A stretch of DNA of 64,000 bases from assembly GCF_003478445.1 (NCBI RefSeq), contig NZ_QUET01000023.1, forward strand, positions 8,448-72,447, written 5' to 3'. The notes below the pieces were generated by a model. It was not told where the DNA came from. It worked only from the letters and a program-made list of their open reading frames with translations, and did no database searches. This DNA comes from Roseburia sp. AM59-24XD. GTDB taxonomy: Bacteria > Bacillota > Clostridia > Lachnospirales > Lachnospiraceae. The position numbers were made by a program, and so were the translations under genes. Below are positions 35,783 to 44,698 of this stretch, piece by piece (position 1 is the stretch's first letter; every line of letters starts with the position of its first letter).

Positions 35783-38239
35783 ATGGAAAATATATTAGAG
35801 GGTTTAAATCCCCAGCAGAAGGAAGCGGTAGAACATTTCAAGGGACCTCTCCTGATTCTTGCAGGTGCCGGTTCCGGTAAGACAAGAGTTCTGACACACC
35901 GGATCGCATATCTGATTGACCACTACGATGTGAACCCATACCATATTCTGGCACTGACCTTCACCAACAAGGCTGCCGGCGAGATGCGCGAGCGTGTCGA
36001 TCAGATCGTAGGCTTCGGTGCTGAAAATATCTGGGTCAGCACCTTCCACTCTACCTGCGTCCGCATTCTGCGCCGCTACATTGAGGTGCTCGGCTACAAA
36101 CGCAGCTTTACGATCTACGATGCCGATGACCAGCGTGCTCTGATGCGTGAGATCATTAAGTATCTTGATCTTGACCCTAAGAAGTATAAGGAACGTGCCT
36201 TCTTAAATGTCATCTCCAACGCCAAAGACGAGCTGATCGGTCCCGAAGATTACGCCGCACGCGCACAGGGCGACGGTATGCGCGAGATCTACGCCAGAGC
36301 CTATCAGGAATACGAAAAGCGTCTCCACGATGCCAATGCACTTGACTTTGATGATCTCATCTGCAAAACGATCCAGATGTTCCAGGAGAACAGAGACATT
36401 CTCTCCTATTACCGGAACCGTTTCCGCTACATTCTGGTGGACGAGTATCAGGATACCAACACGGCACAGTTTAAGCTGATCAGTCTTCTGGCAAGTACTC
36501 CTTCCGACGATGGCGGTGTGGAACACAATCTCTGCGTTGTCGGTGACGATGACCAGTCGATCTACAAATTCCGTGGTGCCAATATCATGAACATCCTGAA
36601 TTTCGAGCAGGAATATCCGGACACGCGTGTGATCCGTCTGGAAGAAAACTACCGCTCCACCCAGAATATTCTGGATGCCGCCAATGCCGTGATCCACAAC
36701 AATACAAAGCGTAAGGAGAAGGCTCTCTGGACAAGGAAGGACAAGGGCGATTCCATTTACTATTCACAGTTTGAAAATGAATACGAGGAGGCAGAATCCG
36801 TTTCCTCTGCGATTGCCCACGCCGTCAGTAACGGCAAGGCTGATTATAAGGACTTTGCCATCTTATACCGCACCAATGCACAGTCCCGTGTATTTGAGGA
36901 GAAGCTGATCAACTATAACATTCCATACCGCATCGTCGGTGCCGTTAATTTCTATCAGCGCAAGGAGATCAAGGATATCCTCGCCTACCTCAGAACAATT
37001 GAAAACGGCATGGATGATATATCTGCAAAGCGTATTATCAACGTGCCAAAGCGCGGCATCGGTCTGACCACGATCGATCGCGTCAGCAATTATGCGATCA
37101 TACACGGCACCAGCTTTTACAGTGCCCTGCAGGATTATGAATACATCGAAAATATCGGCAGAAGTGCCGCAAAGCTCGGCAGCTTCGTTGGTCTGATCGA
37201 ATCCTTCCGCACGAATCTGGAAGATCCGGACTATTCGATCGAACAGCTCATCCGTGACGTTGTTGAGCAGTCCGGCTATGAAGCGATGCTTGCCGAGGAT
37301 GACAGCGAAGAATCCCAGGCGAGACTGGAAAATATCGAGGAGCTTATTAACAAGGCTGCCTCCTACGAGGAGGATCACGAGGAAGAAGGTGCCACTCTGG
37401 GCGGCTTTCTGGAGGAGGTTGCCCTCGTCGCAGATATCGACAATGTGGATGACAGCACGGATATCGTCCTTCTCATGACGCTCCACAGCGCCAAGGGACT
37501 TGAGTTTCCGTATGTCTATCTGGTCGGCATGGAGGACGGCATCTTCCCGGGTGCCATGGCCGTGTACGGCGAGGATCCCGATCAGGCAGCCGAAGAGATG
37601 GAGGAGGAACGACGCCTGTGTTACGTCGGCATCACCCGTGCCATGAAAAAGCTCTCCCTAAGCTGTGCCCGCAGCCGTTTCCGTAACGGAGAGCATCAGT
37701 TTAACCGTCCATCCCGCTTTATCAGCGAGATCCCTCGTTACCTGCTGCATGCAGGCAGCAACTCTTCTACCGCCTCCTCCGGCGGAGTCAGTGCCGCTGA
37801 GTTTTTAAAGCATCAGCCGGGCGGCTCCTTCTCCTTCGGTGCCGGGACCGGCAGCTCTTCCACGCGAAGATCCGGTTCTACACGCTCCAATACGGGAGGC
37901 TACGGAACCGGCACCTGGAATCCTGCAATGGAACAGCGCACAAAGCAGGCAGGTCATGCCCGCGGCAAGAGCGGACTTGATCTGCTTGCCGGAAACCCGA
38001 TGATCTCCAAAGGCTTTGGAGGCTCTTACAAAACACCTTCTGCCAAGTCATCCTCTGCCGCAGGCAACTCCCAGACGCTCTCCTACAGCGAAGGAGACCG
38101 TGTCCGCCATATGCGCTTCGGCGAGGGCAGTGTACAGAAGATCACGCCGAGCGGAGCCGACTTTGAAGTGACCGTTGCCTTCGACAATGGCAACACCCGA
38201 AAAATGCTTTCTTCGTTTGCAAAGCTAAAAAAGGTATGA
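35783..38239 (+). CDS. pcrA: ATP-dependent DNA helicase PcrA (UvrD family)
   Basis: Superfamily 1A 3'-5' helicase used in repair and in removing obstacles to replication. Motifs in order: Walker A GAGSGKTRVLTHR, LTFTNKAAGEM, STFHSTCVRILRR, Walker B VDEYQDTN, VGDDDQSIYKFRGA, ENYRSTQ, TLHSAKGLEFPYVYL and VGITRAMKKLSLSCA. A Ser/Thr/Gly-rich linker (about 655-735) leads to a C-terminal Tudor-like segment (GDRVRHMRFGEGSVQKI) known for RNA polymerase contact. About 818 residues. I chose ATG 35783 (MENILEGLNPQQKEAV); a TTG two codons earlier has better spacing from AAAGGA and is possible. Confidence 0.96.
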   Translation: MENILEGLNPQQKEAVEHFKGPLLILAGAGSGKTRVLTHRIAYLIDHYDVNPYHILALTFTNKAAGEMRERVDQIVGFGAENIWVSTFHSTCVRILRRYIEVLGYKRSFTIYDADDQRALMREIIKYLDLDPKKYKERAFLNVISNAKDELIGPEDYAARAQGDGMREIYARAYQEYEKRLHDANALDFDDLICKTIQMFQENRDILSYYRNRFRYILVDEYQDTNTAQFKLISLLASTPSDDGGVEHNLCVVGDDDQSIYKFRGANIMNILNFEQEYPDTRVIRLEENYRSTQNILDAANAVIHNNTKRKEKALWTRKDKGDSIYYSQFENEYEEAESVSSAIAHAVSNGKADYKDFAILYRTNAQSRVFEEKLINYNIPYRIVGAVNFYQRKEIKDILAYLRTIENGMDDISAKRIINVPKRGIGLTTIDRVSNYAIIHGTSFYSALQDYEYIENIGRSAAKLGSFVGLIESFRTNLEDPDYSIEQLIRDVVEQSGYEAMLAEDDSEESQARLENIEELINKAASYEEDHEEEGATLGGFLEEVALVADIDNVDDSTDIVLLMTLHSAKGLEFPYVYLVGMEDGIFPGAMAVYGEDPDQAAEEMEEERRLCYVGITRAMKKLSLSCARSRFRNGEHQFNRPSRFISEIPRYLLHAGSNSSTASSGGVSAAEFLKHQPGGSFSFGAGTGSSSTRRSGSTRSNTGGYGTGTWNPAMEQRTKQAGHARGKSGLDLLAGNPMISKGFGGSYKTPSAKSSSAAGNSQTLSYSEGDRVRHMRFGEGSVQKITPSGADFEVTVAFDNGNTRKMLSSFAKLKKV

Positions 38240-38245
38240 TATAAT
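38217..38245 (+). promoter_or_regulatory. Promoter inside the end of pcrA
   Basis: TTGCAA (38217-38222), 17-base spacer, TATAAT (38240-38245). It overlaps the pcrA stop codon and would serve the small membrane protein gene. Confidence 0.7.
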
Positions 38246-38282
38246 GATCCTCAAAGAAAAACAAGCGAACAGGAGGTATTTT

Positions 38283-38552
38283 ATGATGAATAATTCAAAA
38301 CTGGAAGAACTTTTAAACACTGCACGTATCAACGAACTTCTTCACAAAAAGGAATTAGAAGAGAAGAATAAAAACGGTATCATAATCGCACTTGCCATCA
38401 TCGGCGCAATTGCAGCAGTCGCAGCGATCGCTTATGCAGTTTACCGTTATTTTACACCGGATTATCTCGATGACTTCGACGATGATTACGAGGATGACTT
38501 TGATGATGATTATATCGAGTTTTCCGACAGCAAGCCGGAGGCTGAGAACTAA
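38283..38552 (+). CDS. Small single-pass membrane protein with acidic tail
   Basis: An 89-residue protein of no known family to me. An amphipathic N-terminal helix (SKLEELLNTARINELLHKKE) is followed by one membrane segment (about residues 32-52, GIIIALAIIGAIAAVAAIAY) and an extremely acidic tail (DDFDDDYEDDFDDDYIEF). AGGAGG lies six bases before ATG 38283. It has its own promoter in the end of pcrA and a strong terminator, so it is expressed as an independent unit. The acidic tail could bind cations or basic partners, but nothing in the context tells which side of the membrane it faces. Confidence 0.85.
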   Translation: MMNNSKLEELLNTARINELLHKKELEEKNKNGIIIALAIIGAIAAVAAIAYAVYRYFTPDYLDDFDDDYEDDFDDDYIEFSDSKPEAEN

Positions 38553-38587
38553 TCAGACAACGCGTCGGAATAGACGACAGACAATGC

Positions 38588-38622
38588 CAAACCGAAATGG
38601 ATCTCCATTTCGGTTTGTTTTT
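38588..38622 (+). terminator. Terminator of the small membrane protein gene
   Basis: AAACCGAAATGGA-TC-TCCATTTCGGTTT is a perfect 13-base stem, followed by GTTTTTG. Confidence 0.93.
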
Positions 38623-38708
38623 GCGAACATATGAGACACAGGGGACGGTGTACTGCCTGCTCTCCCATCGTCTAACGAATATACATGCAGTACAGAAATG
38701 AGGATAAT

Positions 38709-40081
38709 ATGAAGCTTTGGGGCGGACGTTTTACCAAGGAAACAAATCAACTTGTACACAATTTCAACGCATCACTTTCCTTTGACCAGAAGTTTTATCA
38801 TGAGGACATTCAGGGAAGCATCGCTCATGTAACTATGCTTGCCGATCAGGGTATCCTCTCCCATGAGGACAAGGACAGCATTATTCAGGGGCTCGAGGGA
38901 ATCCGTAAGGATCTCGACGAAGGAAAGCTTGAATTTACGGCAGAGCATGAGGACATTCACAGCTTCGTGGAAGCTCATCTGATCGAGCGCATCGGAGACG
39001 CCGGCAAACGTCTTCATACCGGCAGAAGCCGTAATGATCAGGTAGCGCTTGATATGAAGCTATACACACGCCATGAGATTGAGGAAATGAACGATCTGTT
39101 AAAGGGTCTTTTGGAAAGCATCCTGCGCATCATGAAGGAGAACCTTCATACGATCATGCCGGGATTTACACATCTGCAAAAGGCGCAGCCGATCACTCTG
39201 GCACATCATATGGGTGCATATTTTGAGATGTTCAAAAGAGACCGTTCCCGTCTTTCCGATACCTTAGAGCGTATGAACTACTGCCCGCTCGGCTCCGGTG
39301 CACTTGCCGGCACAACATATCCACTCGACCGTGAAGAGACCGCAAAGCTGCTTGGCTTTACCGGTCCGACACTCAACAGTATGGATTCCGTTTCCGACCG
39401 CGATTATCTGATTGAGTTTTTGAATGATATGTCCATTATCATGATGCATCTTTCCCGCTTCTGCGAGGAGATCATCACCTGGAATACCAATGAATATCAG
39501 TTTGTCGATATCGACGACTCCTACTCCACCGGCAGCAGCATCATGCCACAGAAGAAAAACCCGGATATTGCCGAGCTTGTCCGTGGCAAGACCGGTCGTG
39601 TATACGGTGCACTGATGTCTCTTCTGACCACCATGAAGAGCCTGCCTCTCGCATACAACAAGGATATGCAGGAGGATAAGGAATTTGTCTTTGATGCGAT
39701 CGATACGACAAAGGGATGTATCGTTTTATTCCACGGTATGCTTGATACCATGACCTTCCGTAAGGACCGCATGCGTGCCAGCGCAGAGGGCGGCTTTACA
39801 AATGCAACAGATGCCGCAGACTATCTGGTAAACCACGGTGTTCCATTCCGTGATGCACACGGCATTATCGGTCAGCTTGTACTCTACTGCATCGACAAGG
39901 GCATTTCTCTTGGCGAGATGAGTCTTGATGAATACAAGGCGATCAGCCGGTATTCGAGGAGGATATCTACGATGCGATCTCTATGGAGACCTGTGTCAAC
40001 AAGAGAAATACGATCGGCGCTCCGGGTCCGGATGCCATGGCAAAGGTGATCGACACCTACGAGAAATATCTCGCAGAATAA
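38709..40081 (+). CDS. argH: Argininosuccinate lyase (frameshifted near the end)
   Basis: Last step of arginine synthesis: argininosuccinate to arginine and fumarate. Start at 38709 ([15 protein letters not shown]), GAGG five bases upstream. Superfamily marks are [13 protein letters not shown], TPxQ-like [14 protein letters not shown] with catalytic His, and the signature [20 protein letters not shown] with the catalytic serine loop. Near 39948 the frame breaks: KAIS should continue [20 protein letters not shown], explained by one lost C in GCCCGG. The restored protein ends DTYEKYLAE at 40081, about 458 residues, as usual. argG is not adjacent. A perfect 15-base terminator follows. Confidence 0.95.
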
Positions 40082-40094
40082 TAATGTTTAACGC

Positions 40095-40130
40095 AAAGAG
40101 GTATGCTTTCAAAAAGCATACCTCTTTTTA
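40095..40130 (+). terminator. Terminator of argH
   Basis: AAAGAGGTATGCTTT (40095-40109) and AAAGCATACCTCTTT (40113-40127) pair perfectly, followed by further T. Confidence 0.95.
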
Positions 40131-40138
40131 GGGTATAG

Positions 40139-40196
40139 AAAAATGCTCGCAATGTGGTGGGAAGCAAGGGCAAAACGCTGGTTTTGCCCTTTTTTA
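40139..40196 (+). repeat. Palindromic intergenic repeat, copy C
   Basis: AAAAATGCTCGCAATGTGGT then GGGAAGC then the perfect stem AAGGGCAAAAC-GCTG-GTTTTGCCCTT (40166-40191) and a T-run. It is the first of two units in direct tandem, with a 66-base period, and would also work as an intrinsic terminator on the plus strand. Confidence 0.85.
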
Positions 40197-40204
40197 GTAT
40201 ATAC

Positions 40205-40262
40205 AAAAATGCTCGCAATATGGTGGGATGCAAGGGCAAAACGCTGGTTTTGCCCTTTTTTA
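40205..40262 (+). repeat. Palindromic intergenic repeat, copy D
   Basis: Second tandem unit, differing from copy C at only a few positions in the head (AATATGGTGGGATGC) and identical in the stem (40232-40257). It also ends in TTTTTTAG. Confidence 0.85.
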
Positions 40263-40296
40263 GTATAGGAATAAGATCCGGAGCTTGCCGCATTTC

Positions 40297-42246
40297 TTAT
40301 CCCGCAAGCCCTGTTCCAAGCTTTCCGGTATATAACTGATAATACTTGCCCTGCTGCTCGATCAACTGGTCGTGCGTTCCTCTCTCAATGATTCTTCCCT
40401 GTTCCAGAACCATGATACAGTCACTGTTCTTAACTGTGGAAAGACGATGTGCGATCACAAAGGTCGTTCTTCCCTTCATCAGCCGGTCCATACCATCCTG
40501 GACAAGCTTCTCGGTACGGGTATCGATCGAGCTTGTCGCCTCATCTAAGATCAGTGCCGGCGGATCTGCGATCGCTGCTCTGGCAATCGCAAGAAGCTGT
40601 CTCTGTCCCTGACTTAAATTGCCACCGTCACCGGTCAGAACCGTATCATAGCCCTGCGGCAGATGACGGATAAACGAATCTGCATTGGCAAGCTTTGCTG
40701 CTGCCACAATCTCCTCATCGGTTGCATCCAGCTTTCCGTAGCGGATATTATCGCGGACCGTTCCGGTAAACAGGTGTGTATCCTGCAGAACGATTCCCAG
40801 AGAATGACGAAGATCCTCTTTCTTGATCTTATTGACATTGATCCCGTCAAAACGGATCTTTCCGTCCTGAATATCATAAAAACGGTTGATCAGGTTTGTG
40901 ATCGTTGTCTTACCGGCTCCGGTAGCTCCTACAAATGCAATCTTTTGTCCCGGCTTCGCATACATTTCCACATCGTGCAGAATGATCTTATCATCATTAT
41001 AACCAAAATCCACATGATCAAAGACAACCTCGCCGCGAAGCTTCTGATAGGTCACGGTATCATTATCCTTATGATAATGCTTCCATGCCCACACACCGGT
41101 TCTCTTCTCGCTCTCCGTGATCGTTCCGTCCGCTGCCTCGTTGGCACGTACAAGCTCGACATAGCCGTCATTAACCTCCGGCTTCTCATCCAACAGCTCA
41201 AAGATACGATCTGCGCCGGCAAGTGCCATAACGATACTGTTTAACTGCATGCTGACCTGATTGATCGGCATACTGAAGGATTTGTTGTAGTTCAGGAATG
41301 CCACAAGACCACCTACGGTAAAACCGCCGATCTTATTGAAGGCTAAAATTCCTCCGATCATGGTACAGAGTACATAGCTGACATTTCCAAGCTGTGCGTT
41401 GATCGGTCCCATGACGTTGGCAAAGGTATTGGCATTGTCCGCGCTGTGGAAAAGCTCATCGTTCAATGCATTAAACTCATCGATGCTCTCCTGCTCACGG
41501 CAGAATACCTTGACAACCTTCTGTCCGTTCATCATCTCCTCAATGTGACCGTTTACCTTACCCAGATCTCTCTGCTGCTGGATGAAGTATGCACCGGAAA
41601 GACCTGCCACCTTCTTGGTAACGATCAGCGTTACTCCAACCATAACCAGCGTAACCACGGTCAACGGAACATTGATGATCAGCATTGCCGCAAGCACACT
41701 GATGATCGTGATCAGACTGGAGAAAAACTGTGTCATACTCTGACTGATCATCTGACGGAGTGTATCAATATCATTGGTGTAGATTGACATGATATCACCG
41801 TGAGAATGTGTATCAAAGTATTTGATCGGCAGGGACTCCATATGAACAAAAAGCTCATCACGAAGCTTTCTTAAGGTTCCCTGTGTGACATTAACCATCA
41901 ATCTGTTATAAGCCCAGGTTGCAAAAACACCAACGCCGTAAATACATGCGACCTGAATAATCTTGTGCAAAAGCGGCGTAAAGTTCTTCTCCTTTGCGTG
42001 AAGCAGAGGTGTGATATAATCATCGATCAGCGATTTGGTAAACATAGTCCCCTGTACATTTGCAAGCACGCTGACAATGATCAGGATCAGCACCAGCACC
42101 ATGTACACACCATAACTCTTACCGATATATTTCAAAAGACGTTTTATTGTCTGTCCGGGATGCTCTAACTTTACCTTCGGTCCCATCCCTCTTCGTCCGC
42201 CGGGTCCTTTTGGTCCACGCAGTTTCTGTGAACGGTTTTCTGCCAT
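40297..42246 (-). CDS. ABC exporter half-transporter, catalytically consensus subunit
   Basis: A 649-residue membrane-ATPase fusion. A basic Gly/Pro/Arg-rich N-terminus precedes a six-helix exporter domain (about 40-345). The nucleotide-binding domain follows a longer-than-usual linker with inserted sequence (GTITESEKRTGVWAWKHYHK): Walker A GATGAGKTTI, Q-loop VLQDTHLFTG, signature LSQGQ, Walker B ALILDEATSS with catalytic Glu, and H-loop IAHRLSTV. It is the downstream partner of the next ABC gene (65-base gap) and keeps the normal catalytic glutamate, whereas the partner does not. The pair is therefore likely a heterodimeric exporter for drugs, peptides or lipids. Confidence 0.93.
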   Translation of the reverse strand: MAENRSQKLRGPKGPGGRRGMGPKVKLEHPGQTIKRLLKYIGKSYGVYMVLVLILIIVSVLANVQGTMFTKSLIDDYITPLLHAKEKNFTPLLHKIIQVACIYGVGVFATWAYNRLMVNVTQGTLRKLRDELFVHMESLPIKYFDTHSHGDIMSIYTNDIDTLRQMISQSMTQFFSSLITIISVLAAMLIINVPLTVVTLVMVGVTLIVTKKVAGLSGAYFIQQQRDLGKVNGHIEEMMNGQKVVKVFCREQESIDEFNALNDELFHSADNANTFANVMGPINAQLGNVSYVLCTMIGGILAFNKIGGFTVGGLVAFLNYNKSFSMPINQVSMQLNSIVMALAGADRIFELLDEKPEVNDGYVELVRANEAADGTITESEKRTGVWAWKHYHKDNDTVTYQKLRGEVVFDHVDFGYNDDKIILHDVEMYAKPGQKIAFVGATGAGKTTITNLINRFYDIQDGKIRFDGINVNKIKKEDLRHSLGIVLQDTHLFTGTVRDNIRYGKLDATDEEIVAAAKLANADSFIRHLPQGYDTVLTGDGGNLSQGQRQLLAIARAAIADPPALILDEATSSIDTRTEKLVQDGMDRLMKGRTTFVIAHRLSTVKNSDCIMVLEQGRIIERGTHDQLIEQQGKYYQLYTGKLGTGLAG

Positions 42247-42311
42247 TTCTCATTCCACCTTTCTATCTATCCTGTCCCAACAGGTACATTTCCGATTTAC
42301 GAAACCATCTG

Positions 42312-44051
42312 TTACATTTCATCGAAATCTCCGCTGCCGGAGGTCTGAGATTCGTATACATCACGATAAATCTCATTATTCTCCATCAACTCATCATGTG
42401 TTCCGTATCCGTTGATCGTTCCGTTTTCCATCACAATAATATGATCAGCATTCTGAATGCTGGAAACACGCTGTGCAATGATCAGCTTCGTTGTACCCGG
42501 AATCTCCTCCGCAAATGCCTTGCGGATCTTTGCATCTGTGGATGTATCCACCGCACTTGTGGAATCATCTAAGACAAGAACCTTCGGCTTCTTTAAGAGT
42601 GCTCTTGCAATACAAAGTCTCTGCTTCTGTCCACCGGATACATTCGTACCGCCCTGCTCGATATAAGTGTCATATCCCTTTGGCAGCTTCTCAACAAACT
42701 CGCTGGCGCAGGCAAGATCACAGGCATGCATACATTCCTCTCTCGTTGCCTCCTTATCACCCCAGCGGAGATTGTCAAGGATTGTTCCGGAGAACAGTAC
42801 ATTATTCTGTAAAACAACGGCAACCTGATTCCGGATCACGTCGATATCATATTCACGGACATCTCTGCCGCCGACTATAACGCTTCCGTCCGTCACATCA
42901 TAAAGACGGCTAAGCAAAGAAACAAGACTTGATTTACCGCTTCCGGTTCCTCCGAGAATACCGATCGTCTCTCCGGATTTGATCGATAAGTTGATATCCT
43001 TAAGTACCGGCTCCCTAGCATCCTTCTTATAGCTGAAGTCCACATGTCGAAACTCAATGGAACCATCTGCCACTTCCATAACCGGATCCTCCGGATTTGT
43101 GATATCCGGCTTCTCATTTAATACCTCAGCCACACGTCTCGCACTTGCCACACTCATGGTAACCATAACAAAGATCATGGAGAGCATCATCAGGTTCATC
43201 AAAATGTTCATGCAATAAGTAAGAAGCATTGACAGATCACCTGTGGTCAGTGTATTGCTGACGATCATATGTGCTCCCATCCAGCTGATCACAAGGATAC
43301 AGGTATATACGGCGAACTGCATGATCGGCATATTCAGGCAGATCATTGCCTCCGCCTTTGTAAACAGACGGCATACATTGCCACTTGCTTTTGTAAACTT
43401 CTCTTTCTCATGGTCCTCACGGACATATGCCTTTACAACACGGATTGCAGATACATTCTCCTGCACACTCTCATTTAAGTCATCGTACTTCTTAAAAATA
43501 CTGTTGAAATATTTGGTTGTTCTTGTCAGAAGCACAGCAAGAATTGCTCCCAGGATCAAAACCGCAATGAGATACACGGTGGCAATCCTTGTGTTTACTG
43601 CAAAGGACATCACCATGGCGCAGATCAGACTGAACGGTGCGCGCATACACATACGCAACAGCATCTGATATGCATTCTGAATATTGGTGACATCGGTTGT
43701 CAGTCTCGTAACAAGACCGGCTGTGCTAAATTTATCAATATTGGAAAAGCTGAATGTCTGAATGTTTTCATACATTGCTTTTCGCAGGTTTTTCGCAAAG
43801 CCTGTGGAGGCTTTTGCACCGTACTTACCGCCCATAAATCCACAGAAAAGACTGAAGCATGCTGCAAGCAGCATTAATGCTCCCATTTTATAAATGTGTC
43901 CGGCATCTCCTACCGAAACACCGTTGTCAATGATCGACGCCATCATCATCGGAATGATCGTCTCCATGATGACTTCGAGGATCATAAAGATCGGCGTTGC
44001 AATCGACACCTTTTTGTATTCCTTGATCTGTGATGCTAATGTCTTGATCAT
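42312..44051 (-). CDS. ABC exporter half-transporter, degenerate-site subunit
   Basis: A 579-residue exporter subunit with six membrane helices (about 18-300) and an ATPase domain: Walker A GGTGSGKSS, signature VSGGQ, H-loop position IAQRVSS, and Walker B VLVLDDSTSAVD. The residue after the Walker B aspartate is Asp rather than the catalytic Glu, and the H-loop histidine is Gln. This is the pattern of the degenerate-site subunit in heterodimeric exporters such as BmrC and TM287. It begins two bases after the marR stop with AAGGAGGG upstream, so it is coupled to the regulator. Confidence 0.94.
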   Translation of the reverse strand: MIKTLASQIKEYKKVSIATPIFMILEVIMETIIPMMMASIIDNGVSVGDAGHIYKMGALMLLAACFSLFCGFMGGKYGAKASTGFAKNLRKAMYENIQTFSFSNIDKFSTAGLVTRLTTDVTNIQNAYQMLLRMCMRAPFSLICAMVMSFAVNTRIATVYLIAVLILGAILAVLLTRTTKYFNSIFKKYDDLNESVQENVSAIRVVKAYVREDHEKEKFTKASGNVCRLFTKAEAMICLNMPIMQFAVYTCILVISWMGAHMIVSNTLTTGDLSMLLTYCMNILMNLMMLSMIFVMVTMSVASARRVAEVLNEKPDITNPEDPVMEVADGSIEFRHVDFSYKKDAREPVLKDINLSIKSGETIGILGGTGSGKSSLVSLLSRLYDVTDGSVIVGGRDVREYDIDVIRNQVAVVLQNNVLFSGTILDNLRWGDKEATREECMHACDLACASEFVEKLPKGYDTYIEQGGTNVSGGQKQRLCIARALLKKPKVLVLDDSTSAVDTSTDAKIRKAFAEEIPGTTKLIIAQRVSSIQNADHIIVMENGTINGYGTHDELMENNEIYRDVYESQTSGSGDFDEM

Positions 44052-44053
44052 AG

Positions 44054-44532
44054 TCAGAAATCCCTCCTTTTTCTCTCATCCTGCTGCCGCTTTGTGTTGT
44101 CATTGATATTATGCGCAATGCGTTCCAGATAGTCCTTAAACTGCTCCAGCTCCCGGGTGGTAAACCCCTCCACCAGAAGCTTCTCAAACTCTGCGATCTC
44201 TCCTTCGATCTGCCGGTGTATCTCTAAAACCTTCGGCGTCAGCGTCAGCTTCTTTAATCTGGCATCATAATCTACCGGGGAACGCATTATCAGACCCTTG
44301 GAAACCATCTGATCCACTGCCTTTGATACATTTGATCTGGTCATGGCAAGAGCCTTCTCCACATCCTTCTGAAACACATCCTCCTGCTGATGATCCAGCA
44401 TATAATGGATGATCCAGCTGTCCATTCTGGAGAGCTTCTCTCCCGGCATGCGGCGATACGCAGATCAATGCTTCTCCGGATCAGATTAGAAACACAGTTG
44501 ATCTGCATACCAACCGCTCCATCCTTCTTCAT
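44054..44532 (-). CDS. MarR-family regulator of the ABC exporter (frameshifted)
   Basis: A winged-helix regulator, about 159 residues after repair. The start at 44532 (MKKDGAVGMQINCVSNLI) follows GGGAGG. Near 44453 the frame breaks: RSIDLRIAA should run on into MPGEKLSRMDSWIIHYMLDH, one base missing. The DNA-binding part (DVEKALAMTRSNVSKAVDQM, GLIMRSPVDYDARLKKLTLT) is typical MarR. Being first in an operon with two ABC exporter genes, it most likely represses them until a ligand binds; an inverted repeat lies in the leader. Confidence 0.9.
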
Positions 44533-44578
44533 CGGCTCTTCCTCCCTTCTGTATGTATTGTTTTCCTGTTTTAAATAC

Positions 44579-44613
44579 ATTGTTGAAAAGTAGATTGTTT
44601 CCATTTCAACAAT
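44579..44613. promoter_or_regulatory. Candidate MarR operator
   Basis: ATTGTTGAAA (44579-44588) and TTTCAACAAT (44604-44613) are a perfect 10-base inverted repeat with a 15-base centre, located between the -10 box and the marR ribosome site. A related GATTGTTTCC lies in the centre and ATTGTTTTCC just downstream. The position suits repression of the operon. Confidence 0.7.
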
Positions 44614-44626
44614 AGGCGTGATTTTT

Positions 44627-44654
44627 ATTATAGACAAAAAAAAGATAAAGTCAA
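44627..44654 (-). promoter_or_regulatory. marR-ABC exporter promoter
   Basis: TTGACT (44649-44654), 16-base spacer, TATAAT (44627-44632) on the minus strand. The -35 box lies in the leuS terminator stem. Confidence 0.8.
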
Positions 44655-44668
44655 TAGACTTTATCTTT
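44635..44668 (-). terminator. Terminator of leuS
   Basis: AAAGATAAAGTC-TATT-GACTTTATCTTT followed by TTTTT on the minus strand. Perfect 12-base stem; with flanking A and T runs it may act in both directions. Confidence 0.9.
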
Positions 44669-44698
44669 TTTTAAGGATTGTCAAATACTGATCACAAT

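Noticed and set aside
40139..40262. Tandem 66-base repeats as a CRISPR array
   Set aside because: Only two units, nearly identical throughout with no distinct spacers, a hairpin with a T-run instead, and no cas genes.
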